Assembly (NCBI GenBank): GCA_021018995.1
Contig: CM037587.1
Location: forward strand, 15,005,366-15,069,365
Direction: 5' to 3'
From: Chloranthus sessilifolius
Lineage: Eukaryota; Streptophyta; Magnoliopsida; Chloranthales; Chloranthaceae
Length of the DNA stretch: 64,000 bases
Below, in pieces: positions 44,399-55,200 of this stretch (its first letter is position 1; each line of letters opens with the position of its first letter). The notes beneath the pieces were generated by a model. The model made no database searches, was not told where the DNA came from, and was given only the letters and a program-made list of their open reading frames with translations. The position numbers and the translations under genes were made by a program.

Positions 44399-46907
44399 TG
44401 TGACAGCCCAGATTTTCATGCTCGGAAATCCGTGCCATCAGGATTATACTCTGGATGATCTCCAAGACAAATCACGAAGTGTCTGCTCATATAGCGGAAA
44501 TCAAGCAGACACTGTCCAGCAGTGGTAGATCGAGTCATCATAAGGCACTTTAAAAATAGAAAGAAACAATAAACAAAACTTGTATTTAACTACATCAAAA
44601 GAATATACATTCCCAAAAAGGAACCAAGAAGAACCAATAGTGATGGACATCCATCACCCAAACAATGGTTCCTAATAGTGGTTCCTATAGAATGTATAAT
44701 AATATAATAAAAGAAAAATATCTACAGATATAAATACAGAAAGTGGCCACCAGGCACACAATAATCCAAAGTTTATACAAAATCTCTAAAATGAATAGAC
44801 TCGTATACCCAAACTAAGGATAAAAGTCGTCCGCCTGGACGTTAGTCTCCTCGTCCTCTGCCTCAGCCTCTAGATCCGGCTGATAGTCAGGGCCGCTCTC
44901 AGCACCTAAAACTCTCGCCTCAGAACCTAAAATGTTAATGAAAACGAGGTGAGCTACATCATAGCTCAATAGAAGAATTCCAACTAAAATGAATTGAATA
45001 TGCAGATCATGATATCTCAAAACAGGAAGTCAAATCAGAACATGCAAACAGGACGAATCAATCTAATACCGAGCTTTTAAACAGAAGTCGATGTTATGCA
45101 AGTACATGATTAGTGACTTAGATTGTGTATGTTTTCTAACTTAAGAAACTCCCATGAATATATAACACGAAATAAACAGGAATTTACCGATAGGAAACCC
45201 TAACCAATCGTCGTTCACATGAACAATTTTATATTGCAATAATGCCTCATCTATGGAGTGCAATTGTGTCGAGGGATTACAAGTAGATGCACAAGTGTGC
45301 CAGGCTCGGATATACCGTCGGGTCGGTGGGGATCATCTGGTTAAATCATCAAATCATATACACACATAGACCTCACAGATCGAATAGCAGAAATCAGGAG
45401 CAGGTTTCAGAAACAAATCAGAAAACAGAAATCAGAGATAGCAGGAATTTATGATATGCTTACATGCTTGTTAAAACAGAAATCAGGGCACAGATATGAA
45501 ATAAACATGAAATCATACTCAAAAATAGTTTAGGTTGGTTTTCCCCTACCTCATATCAGATCTCTTTCTAAGAAAATTCAAAGCTTTTTAAAGCGTCATG
45601 GTTCGATCCTAGACCATAAACATTGTATACTAAGTGTTAGGCAGGTCAAATGGTTAACTAGTACGGTGTTCAGTATCATTCAACTCACACAACCAAAACA
45701 GGATAAAAACAGGGGTAATTGATCGATCAACACCCTTAGTGATCGATCAATCCTCCTTGTTGATTGATCAATGTCTTCATTGATCGATCAATAACCTAAA
45801 CCTTCTCAAAAGTAACAGAGGTAGTTGATCGATCAATGACCTTTATTGATCGATCAACACCCATCATTGATCAATCAATACCTTAATTGATCGATCAATA
45901 ACTCCCTTTTCTTCATACTTGGGCCTAGCCAAATTAATCGATCACCAGCTTGGTTGATCGATCAATGTGCCCTATTGATCGATCAATAGCCTAAATTTTC
46001 AAATTTCTCACCTTCTGTTCACATTTGTAATTTATACAGATTGATCGATCAATGCCTTCATTGATCGATCACTACACACAAGTGATCGATCAATGCCTTC
46101 ATTAATCGATCAATACCAGTCATTGATCGATCACCCTCTCTATGATCGGTCAATACTCAAGATTGATCGATCAATCCACTAATTGATCGATCAACACCCT
46201 TCGAGCATTGAACATCTAAGAATTTCAGGGTTTCTGTTCCCTTGATACATACACCAACACATATTCAAAGGCTTTCTTTTGCCCAAATTTAAACACATAA
46301 TCTCACCTTTACTTGGGCTCTTTCAGGGTGCCGGCAAAACGATTCGGAAGGGGGTTTTGGATCCGGAACTTGGCTGTATTGCAGGTGTGACCCCACTACG
46401 TAACGTATCGACTCCGATTCAGCACGCGAAGGTCTCACACACACTTAGACTGTACTTGAGCTCATCATATTGAACTCTACATACCCTAACTAAGATTTAC
46501 GCACGATCTCGGTACCTCTAACCCTCTTTCGTCATAGAGCACACTCAAATCTAACCTAGCTACAGATTCTTAGCTCAAGAGTAAGGGGAAGAAGAAGAAG
46601 AATACCTCTCCAGGTCTTTCCCTTCCCTTATAAGCTACCTAAACTGAAATATCTTTGATATTTCAGTTTAGACCCTAATTTGTACTCCGGTGTTAAGCGC
46701 GAACACGGTCGCTACGGTGTAACATGCCGTCTCGATGTCCTACACGACTCGGACCTAAGCGAGAATTCATACGTGAATTCATCTATACAAGGAGTAATAC
46801 TACTTCTTATAATATTATTTTCAAAATTTTAAATATGTCTCGATTTCCATGTCGGACACGCATATCGAAACTGTTAGGTTCTTGTTCAGAATTTTTGGGT
46901 CGTTACA
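44399..46907 (-). mobile_element. solo LTR, sister family of the Tekay element
   Basis: The 2509-bp LTR starts TGTGACAGCCCAGATTTT and ends TTGGGTCGTTACA, with TTTTT on both sides (44394..44398, 46908..46912). It aligns with the Tekay LTR at 4228..6638 in many blocks (AAAAGGAACCAAGAAGAACC, GTGGCCACCAGGCACACA, the GAGCTACATCATAGCTC hairpin) but is clearly diverged. No internal domain remains, so it arose by LTR-LTR recombination. Confidence 0.85.
45720..46194. repeat. TTGATCGATCAA palindrome array
   Basis: I count fourteen exact GATCGATCA cores and about five variants (TGATTGATCA, AATCGATCA, TGATCGGTCA). Most are TTGATCGATCAA, a perfect 12-bp palindrome; the Tekay LTR uses TGATCGATCACC. Position in the LTR matches the Tekay array. 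Confidence 0.9.
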
Positions 46908-47030
46908 TTTTTATTCCAAATTATTGTATAAGTTTGTATATTGGTGGAAGATAGTGTACAGAAATGATTCGATAATATACAAACTACATAGTAATATAGT
47001 ATGTAGGATCCCATAATAAGAAAATTTTGT

Positions 47031-47215
47031 CATGATGGGTAAATCTGCTTTTGGCGTGCAAAACCTCATGATTGGGATCATTTTTATCGTGATGGGAAAA
47101 TTCGTTTGGGCGTGCAAAACCTCACGATTGAGATAAGTTTTATCATGACGGGTAAATCCACTTTGGCGTGCAAAACCTCATGATGGGTAAATCTGCTTTT
47201 GGAGTATAAAACCTT
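47031..47215 (+). repeat. tandem repeats before the polypurine tract
   Basis: Four imperfect units of about 37 to 57 bp share CATGATGGGTAAATCTGCTT and GGCGTGCAAAACCTCATGA. A single related unit occurs at 42148..42190. Non-coding. Confidence 0.75.
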
Positions 47216-47424
47216 ATGACCGATGAAACATGATAAATCCTACAATGACAAAGATATCATAAAATATTGATTCGGCCTCCATGGCCAAGTGGGAGATGTT
47301 GGTACATGTGGTTATACGACCTTATCAATAGAGATTAAGAATCTCATTATGCATTAGTCAGTTACAACTATATATTTAATTGTGATTAATCACCAACTGT
47401 TATGTGATTAAAGAAGGCCGTTTC

Positions 47425-49622
47425 TGTAATAACCCCAGATTTTGGGAACCGTACACGTCATGTGCCAACCACGTGTATGTGTGGTTCACAAGGAAACCAA
47501 GTTAACATATATACACTGGGTGTATATGTGTGAAACACACTAAAATTTCTTTCACGATATAAGTGAAAGTGGGGGAGAAGTCTCTCCCATACGTAACCTA
47601 ATTTAATCTTAGAAGGAGAGAAGGAAAAATAGAGAGAAAGGAGAGAAGGTTTTGTAAAGAGGAGTAGGGGGGGCTTGTTGGATCAGGCCACAGAGAATCA
47701 GGAAAGGAATTGGGAGAGGAACCAGGAATTTCCTCCATTCGTTTTAGAAGATCGGATTAAGTTATAGAAGATACATCGATTGAGGTATGTTAAATGCATG
47801 TAATACTTAGGTGTGTTTCTTTTTGTATATATAAAGCATTGGTTGAATGATTTTGATACTAAAAAATGACCTTAAATGGAGTAAGAAGTTGCTTTTCGAA
47901 CAGATCGAGGTGTAAAAATCATCGCTCCTCGCTCAAGCGGTCTAAAGGGCTCGCTCGAGCGAGGACAAACTATAAAAATATAGCTCTGGGCTCGCTCGAG
48001 CGGTCCCCAAAATAAAAGGGAAGCTCGCTCGAGCGAGGTCCCCAGTAAAGCTTCAGGCGGCTCGATTTAACCGCTCGAACGACCTCGATTTAACTGCTCG
48101 AGCGACCTCGATTTAACCGCTCGAGCGAGATCAAGTGACCGCTCGAGCGAGGTCTAGTGACCGCTCGAGCGAGGAATTGTGCTCGCTCGCGCGAGGCACC
48201 ACTCAGTTCTTGAAATTATTGGTACAGAAACATGGAGGTTATGCGCTCCAATGATTCTAGTAACCTTTCTAAGCATATTCTAAATACATGAAATATAGGT
48301 TTGACGTAGGATCGTGAAGTGTAAACCTTTACGAGAAAGCGTGCTTTGAAATTCGTTGAGGTAGGGAATATTTTTGAAACATGTACTTTATTTTGTCAAC
48401 TCATATATGCGGTATATTTCAATTTAAAAGTTGAGTATTGTATGATCCTTCAAAAAGGGGTGTGTGCGTAAGCTTCAAGGTGAAATCATGAAGTCCCCAG
48501 GGGACGAAATATTATAATGTGGGCATCTAAAGGATGTATTAAAGTAGCAGTATCCCAGGGATACAGATGAAAACAAATCGTGAAACTAAAGCATAAGAAT
48601 AAGGCCTAATGTACTAAGAATTAGCACAAGTCACGGTGAATAACTATATATAAAGCACATCGATATTTTTGTTATTTGAGGTTTGATTAGAATACCCCAC
48701 CGACGTGGCAGGATACCCACGACTGACGCGGCAGGATATTCGTGACCGGTACAGCGGCCAATCCGTATACTTATAGCACATCCCAGGGATGTAGATTTAA
48801 TAATAGACCTCGCCACCTATGAGAAATGGGCTTGGGCAGTATTCCCAGGGAATACGGGTAACAATTGTCTAGTAGACGACGATGGTGGGTATTCCATCGG
48901 GACTCGATGCTATATTGCTCGAGGATTAGTTAAGTTAAAGGTTTAAGTGATTAGGCCGAATTCATAGCTAAACCAATAAGATGAGAACAAACAACACCAT
49001 GAAAGGAAATCAGCTGTATCCATTTTAGATATTTCAGTTATATCATCTGTTCTGTTTAAAAATGATATTTAGTAAATTGTGCCTTCAAAACTGCTAACAT
49101 ATATGTGAGATTTAATCTATATGTTCACTTTGCTTCCCTATTGAGCTAGGATGTAGCTCACCCCCTTAGACTATACGTCGCAGGTTCAGGACTAGCGGCA
49201 GCAAGGACTTCTAGAGACTTTGATCCAGGGGATTCAGACTACGTACTCACTGAGGAATCAGAGCCTCCTCCTGAGAAATTCTTCTAGGAGACCCACTGCG
49301 TACTTTGAGAGTGAGTTGAGAGTATTAGGCACGGCTTGGTATATCAAGCCTCTTTATTAAATGTAATTAAATACGGTATGCTTTTGATAAAACTTTTGGG
49401 ATGCACATTCATATAACGGTTTGGGTAAGTTCTTATGCCCATGAATTGGCATGGGACAAGGACTGCCTTTAGGGACCATAACTATATTTTTTTATATGAG
49501 AACTCGTTAGAGTAAAATTTTGGCTTGCATATACCAAATGTACCTTAAAGGTTTCATGGGCACGGCCTTGAGGGTCGTGCTGATGGCACGGATTTCGGAA
49601 CACCGAAATTCGGGTTGTCACA
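47425..49622 (+). mobile_element. solo LTR of a third Tekay-like family
   Basis: The 2198-bp LTR runs TGTAATAACCCCAG...GGGTTGTCACA with GTTTC on both sides (47420..47424, 49623..49627). It interrupts the 3' LTR of the copia-like element, whose halves join exactly when it and one GTTTC are ignored. The motif GAGCTAGGATGTAGCTC at 49143..49159 is on the opposite strand relative to the other Tekay-like LTRs, so this LTR is plus-oriented. Confidence 0.9.
47931..48196. repeat. CTCGCTCGAGCGAG palindrome array
   Basis: There are seven exact GCTCGAGCG cores and at least three variants (GCTCAAGCG, GCTCGAACG, GCTCGCGCG). The fullest form CTCGCTCGAGCGAG is a perfect 14-bp palindrome. The array is G+C-rich inside an A+T-rich LTR and spaced about 21 to 70 bp. 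Confidence 0.9.
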
Positions 49623-49879
49623 GTTTCTCCTTGAACATTAATGGTATATCCGAGCAGTATATATATATATGGGCTTAACATCCCATTTGTGTGTAAAAAA
49701 ACAATGTATGGTGATAGCACTGCAATGGATCTAAGGGCACTAAAGCCAAAGATAAAGTAGTAGATGCTCGTAGAAAATCCACAATAAATCAAGGCGATGA
49801 CTAGCCTAGCAGCGCTTCTCTCGACGATCATGCGGCATTTGACGATTAATCAACAATCCAGATTTCACGGGATCTAACA

Positions 49880-50538
49880 GATCTTGGGCAAGGGAGTTGA
49901 CCTTCACTTTTACTGTACATTAAACCTTATTAAGTTTATAGTTGGCCATCCCAAAAGATGATGAATAATAAGGAAGTTTAGTGTAGGCTAACAGAACACG
50001 AATTTATCAACAAATATTTTATTCTTTGTCATTAATACGGTAAAATCCAAATACATTTCCATTCTCCATGTGAATGGAGAATGAGAAGAATTATTTGGGA
50101 AGATAAAAGACAAAAACTTGTTCTTCCTCTGTAAGGATTTCTTCCAATAATTTCGAACCTTAATTACACTAATTTTGAAATTCTCGGTCGCAAAAAAATC
50201 CCTACGAAAAAGGTCGAACATGAACATCAGGTTGGCGGCTGATTGTAAAAATATTTCATATATTTTGGTGAATCATAATGATACTATGACCATTTAAATT
50301 CTTAGTTTTCCATTAAATTAATAGGCAGCTAAAAAAATGCCGCTATATCTCCGCAATGAATTGTAGTGCCGCCTGCAAATATATAGGATGAGGCTATGAT
50401 GAATTGAAGTAATGCTTGCCATTAATGGTTGCTGTTGATAGTAATGCTTGCCATTAATGGTTGCTGTTGATGGAGGGCTGAATGAATGTTTCATCTACTC
50501 TCGACAAGAAAATAGGACTCCATAGGGAGTATCTAAAG
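49880..50538. other. intergenic with a 32-bp tandem duplication
   Basis: No gene. AGTAATGCTTGCCATTAATG... occurs twice, 50408..50439 and 50440..50471, exactly identical, which means a recent duplication. Confidence 0.7.
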
Positions 50539-50785
50539 CATAATGACAAATTTGGGTGAATTTTTCCGAAATCCCCCAAAATAGGGGTCAAACGAAAGTT
50601 AGTTTCGTTAGGTGTTAGGTGATTTTTGCTGAAAATTTTGAAATTATTGTCTTTTTAAATATAAAATGATATTTTTTATAATATTAAATATATATTTTTT
50701 TAATTCTTACTTAATTCTTGAAACTCTGCCGAAACTTTTTCAAATTTGTTCCAAAACATGCCTGAAAACTAAATTTATTCTTATG
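50539..50785. mobile_element. diverged hAT-type MITE
   Basis: CATAATGACAAATTTG at the left and, inverted, CATAAGAATAAATTTAG at the right resemble the ends of 42857..43136. Flanks ATCTAAAG and ATCGATAG agree in six of eight positions. The interior has the family's AATAGGGGTCAAACGAAAG segment (reverse complement of CTTTCGTTTGACC-like sequence). Confidence 0.6.
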
Positions 50786-51176
50786 ATCGATAGGGGGTTT
50801 AACAGCTTTTCTTTCATTCATCACCAAATAAAATAAGACCTACATCTGCATCACAAATTTTCATCATTTTTAGCTAAGAGAATTTTCAATTGGCAGATAT
50901 AGAGCAATGGATCTGTTCTCAATCTAGATTGTGAATTGGTCACTTTTGGATATACGTGGCACTATTTTTTATATGTTTTTATATAGGAAAGAACACACGA
51001 AATTATAACTTTTGCGTAAACTAATGGTTAAATGCTTGTAATAGGAGCAATAACCATACTTTTTAAAGGTGTTTGACTGTTTTAAATTAATTTTTCTTTT
51101 ATTATAATTTCATATAATTTTTTTTTTATTGCAATCGCACATCAAATCTTCACATTGCATCCTCATTTGGTGGCAT

Positions 51177-51645
51177 TAAGATATCAAGTATGGGCTGATA
51201 TCGATACGTATCGGTATTTTGGCAAGCCACTACCGATACCACCCTGATACCAACATTGGGGTGGTATCTGTATCGGCTAATACTGCACTGTATCTAGTAT
51301 TGGCCCATGCTTGCCAATTTTGAAATTTTTTTATTTTTTGTTTAAAATATTTTTCTTTTTATTAAAAAAAAACAACTAATACATTAGACAATAAGTTTAG
51401 ACTATAATGTTTTTTTTTTTTTTATTATTATTATTTTTTTTTTTATTTTATTTTTACGTAAAGGAAGTTTAAACTATAATTTTGAGACTATAAATATATA
51501 AAGTTTGTTATAAATAAATAAACAAATAATAAAAAAAACAACTTTATCGACATATTAGCTGGGACTAATACGTATTGGTGATACTTATCAGTCTTTCATA
51601 GACTGATATATGGTGCCGACTGCCGAGCCCTCATTTGATACCTTG
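51177..51645. mobile_element. hAT-type MITE upstream of HMGR
   Basis: It starts TAAGATATCAAGTATGGGCT and ends with the inverse of CAAGGTATCAAATGAGGGCT. It is flanked by exact 8-bp duplications GGTGGCAT (51169..51176, 51646..51653). The interior carries repeated GATACGTATCGG-like palindromic motifs and a T-rich middle. It ends about 465 bp upstream of the putative HMGR TATA box. Confidence 0.85.
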
Positions 51646-52110
51646 GGTGGCATGCTATCTTAGAAAATAGAGCTACGTGTTCAAAATCAATGAAAATTTC
51701 ACAATTTAGATTTAGAATGGGTCAATTAGTCGGGTCGGTCAATTTAACCTGGCCAGCCATGGGTTGGATTTGGGTTCAAAGTTTTAAACTTAAAGTGTTG
51801 GATCGGGTAACGTCGAGAGGCGTGCATTAAACGGGTTTGTGAATTTACATCACGTATTTGACCCGATTGGACCCGACCGGATTCTCCCCATTACCTTGAT
51901 GGACCTAAGTTGGCCGAACCTCACCCTACAGATCTGGTCAATTACGCTACAAACCAGTCAAGTCAGTCAAGCGGACATTAAGATCCGCTAAACCTCCAAA
52001 AGTCCTCATCTCACCAGAGTAACGGCTGATACTAGCCCGCGTATCTATAACAAATTCAAATCCACTTCTACCATCCGTACACTTGTCACCTGTCCCGTCG
52101 CTCCTCCTCT

Positions 52111-52118
52111 TATAAATT
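52111..52118 (+). promoter_or_regulatory. putative HMGR TATA box
   Basis: TATAAATT lies 109 bp upstream of the ATG. A transcription start about 30 bp downstream would give a leader of about 75 nt rich in CT (TCTTCTCTTCTGCATCTC), common in plant housekeeping and HMGR genes. Confidence 0.65.
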
Positions 52119-52219
52119 CTCCGAGAGCCTGCACTCAAAAATCAAAAATCCCCCAACCGGCATCTTCTTCTCTTCTGCATCTCTGCTACTTCTGCTCCCC
52201 AACACCTCTCGCATCTCCG

Positions 52220-55200
52220 ATGGAATCTAGCCGGAGATTCCCCGTCACACCTTCCCGTCCGGCACTCAACAAAGGCAGCTATTCCATTTCGCACGTGCCA
52301 ACCCCACGTGCCTCCGACGCCCTCCCACTCCCCATCCGTCTCACCAACTTTTTCTTCTTTTCCCTCTTTTTCCTCGCCTCCTCATTTCTAATGCGCCGTT
52401 GGCGCGAAAAGATCCGTACAACCACCCCACTCCACGTCATCACTATCTCCGAGTTATCGGCGATCATTTCACTCATCGCCTCATTCATCTACCTCCTCGG
52501 CTTCTTCGGCATCGACTATGTCCAGACCTTCATCTCCCGTCCATCATCAGACGGTTGGGATTTGATCGAAGACGAAGAAGATGAAATGGTTAAAGAAACC
52601 TCCCCTTGCATTGTTGAAAAGTCCGACGTTAAATGCATCGATCGAATCCCCATCCCCGCTGCTGATATCAAATCAAACACATCGGATGAGGACTTGATCG
52701 ACGCGGTGGTGATGGGATCGCTGCCGTCGTATGCACTGGAATCGAAATTGGGGGATTGCCAGCGGGCGGCCGGGGTGCGGCGGGCAGCAGTGAGTAGGAT
52801 TACTGGCCGGGAGCTAGAGGGTATGCCGTTGGAGGGATTCAATTATGACTCGATATTGGGGCAGTGTTGCGAAATGCCAATTGGGTACGTGCAGTTGCCG
52901 GTGGGGGTGGCTGGGCCATTGGTGTTGGACGGTCGGGATTACATGGTGCCAATGGCGACAACGGAGGGGTGTTTGGTGGCGAGCACGAACAGAGGGTGTA
53001 AGGCCATAGCGGAGTCGGGTGGAGCAATGAGTTGCGTGATGAGAGATGGGATGACGAGAGCCCCAGTGGTGAGATTTGGCACGGCCAAAAGGGGGGCAGA
53101 GGTTAAGTTTTATGTTGAGGATCCTATTAATTTTGAGTCACTGGCACTTATTTTTAATCGGTAAGTCATTTTTTTTGGGGGTTTTATTGGTATGATTGAA
53201 TTGGGTGTTTTTGTTTTTGTTTTTAATTGGTATTAGTTGTTAGAATTGTATTTTTATTTTTTATTTTCCCTTTTTCTGGTATTTTTGTTTGTGGGTCGAT
53301 CATATTTTCTATCAGAACTTTCTAAATTTATTTTTACTGGTTTGTAAAGTGATGGCTAATCTTGTCTGCATAACCTTTTTTTTTAATTGGTGTATTGAAC
53401 AATTTTCATTTTTTCTGTGTTTCTTTAGTTTTTTTTATTAAGTTATGAGTTTTTTCTGAGTTTGGGAAGATTTCATTGTTCATAGTATTAGTCTTTGAAT
53501 CTATAACTTAAGTATTTATTTCGGTATATATGTTGGTTGCAGATCTAGCAGATTTGCGAGGCTTCAAGGGATTCAATGTGCAATGGCAGGAAGGAATCTC
53601 TACATGAGATTCAGCTGCAGCACTGGAGACGCGATGGGGATGAACATGGTATCAAAGGGCGTCCAAAACGTTTTGGATTTTCTTCAAAACGAATTCCCCG
53701 ACATGGATGTGATAAGCATTTCAGGTAGAGTCCGTGTTTGTAGGAATCTTAATTCCACTCTTGTACGAATTCATATATGTAGGAGTTCATGATCAATCCG
53801 TATTCAAAATTATGCATCATGTTTGGAATATGCTAATGAGGATTGGCTGGATAATATACTTCTGATAATTCACTGATCACCGCCAATTTCGGCCGTGTCA
53901 CTTGAGACTGAATTATACTAAATTTAAGATTTTAAAATTTTTATGATTATATTTTATGAATGACATCTTTATTTATTTAGTTATACTTTTTTAGTGAATA
54001 TCCTGTTGTTAATCCAGATCTGTGTTTTGTTTAAGTTCTCTGACGCTTTTTCATTCAATTTTTGTATATATTTCAAATCGAGCAGGCAATTTCTGTTCCG
54101 ACAAGAAACCGGCTGCTGTGAATTGGATTGAAGGGCGGGGTAAATCGGTTGTTTGTGAGGCGATTATTAATGAAGAAGTGGTGAGGAAGGTTCTAAAGAC
54201 CAGTGTCTCCGCTCTGGTTGAGCTCAACATGATTAAGAACCTGGCTGGGTCAGCAGTTGCTGGAGCGCTTGGGGGTTTCAATGCCCACGCTAGCAATATT
54301 GTCTCTGCTGTTTTTTTAGCCACAGGCCAAGATCCGGCTCAGAATGTTGAGAGCTCTCATTGCATCACAATGATGGAAGCTGTTAATGATGGAAAGGATC
54401 TCCACATCTCCGTAACCATGCCTTCCATTGAGGTAACCTGATCTCCTCGTTCTCTAAAATCATTTATTTTGAATTTTCTTTGTGTTCTAGTTTAAATTTG
54501 TTTTATTTGTTGGGAATACATTATCTTTTTATTACCAAGATATGATTTCTTATATGAAAATTTTGCATTGTTGTTTGATCATATTCATAGCTGAGATGGG
54601 TTTTCATTTCCATTGGTTGTTACATATAAAATATCATAAATCTGGAAGTTTCTCTTTGTTTTCTATTTAAATATCAGGTTTCTTTTTCTTTGGAAAATTC
54701 AGTAGTTTTTGCATTAGTGATTAAGATAATTTTTAGAGATTGACACTCCTTAGAGCCATCAAAGGTTAAGAGAAAGCTTTTAGCCAACTAATTCCCATCA
54801 AAAGTTGACGTCTTTGGATTTCAAGGTTCCATAAATCTGTGACAGTCACATTGTAATGGAATTTGGTAGCTAAAAGGGTATTTCATTAGTGGTGATGCCT
54901 CTAAAACTCCATTAAGCAGATTGTTTTTATCGTCGACCAACACAAACTTCAGTTGTTTCTTCACTGAAATTCTTGTATTGATGTTTCACTTTCATCTACC
55001 TTTTGCTTTTCATGTGCATAAATTATTCTAATGGTTCTGTTTGTTAGTACTTTTGTGTTTGTTTTTCCTCTTCCCTATGAGGATGGGGTGTCAAAACAAG
55101 AAGACTTCCATGGATGGATCTCTCCCATTGATTCCATACACATAAAAGACATAGAGCCCATCACCCTTGGACCACCTCCCATTCCCTAAAAAATGTATAT

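Larger units (their letters stand above)
40974..49879 (+). mobile_element. non-coding copia-like LTR element (LARD-like), with nested insertions
   Basis: The 5' LTR (40974..41351, TGTTCGTACATG...GACCTAACA) matches the 3' LTR (47297..47424 plus 49623..49879). CAGTATCAGATC at 41353 resembles the methionine-tRNA primer site. AAGTGGGAGA directly before 47297 is a classic polypurine tract. The interior has no coding. Flanks GATCA and GATCT match in four of five bases. Two solo LTRs (44399..46907, 47425..49622) and a MITE (42857..43136) sit inside. Confidence 0.75.

Noticed and set aside
44394-46912. Treating TTTTT/TTTTT as decisive proof of the solo LTR borders
   Set aside because: The duplication is in a T run and weak on its own; the call rests mainly on the TG...CA ends and the alignment with the Tekay LTR.
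52279-52488. Antisense ORFs over HMGR exon 1
   Set aside because: Shadows of the conserved HMGR frame.
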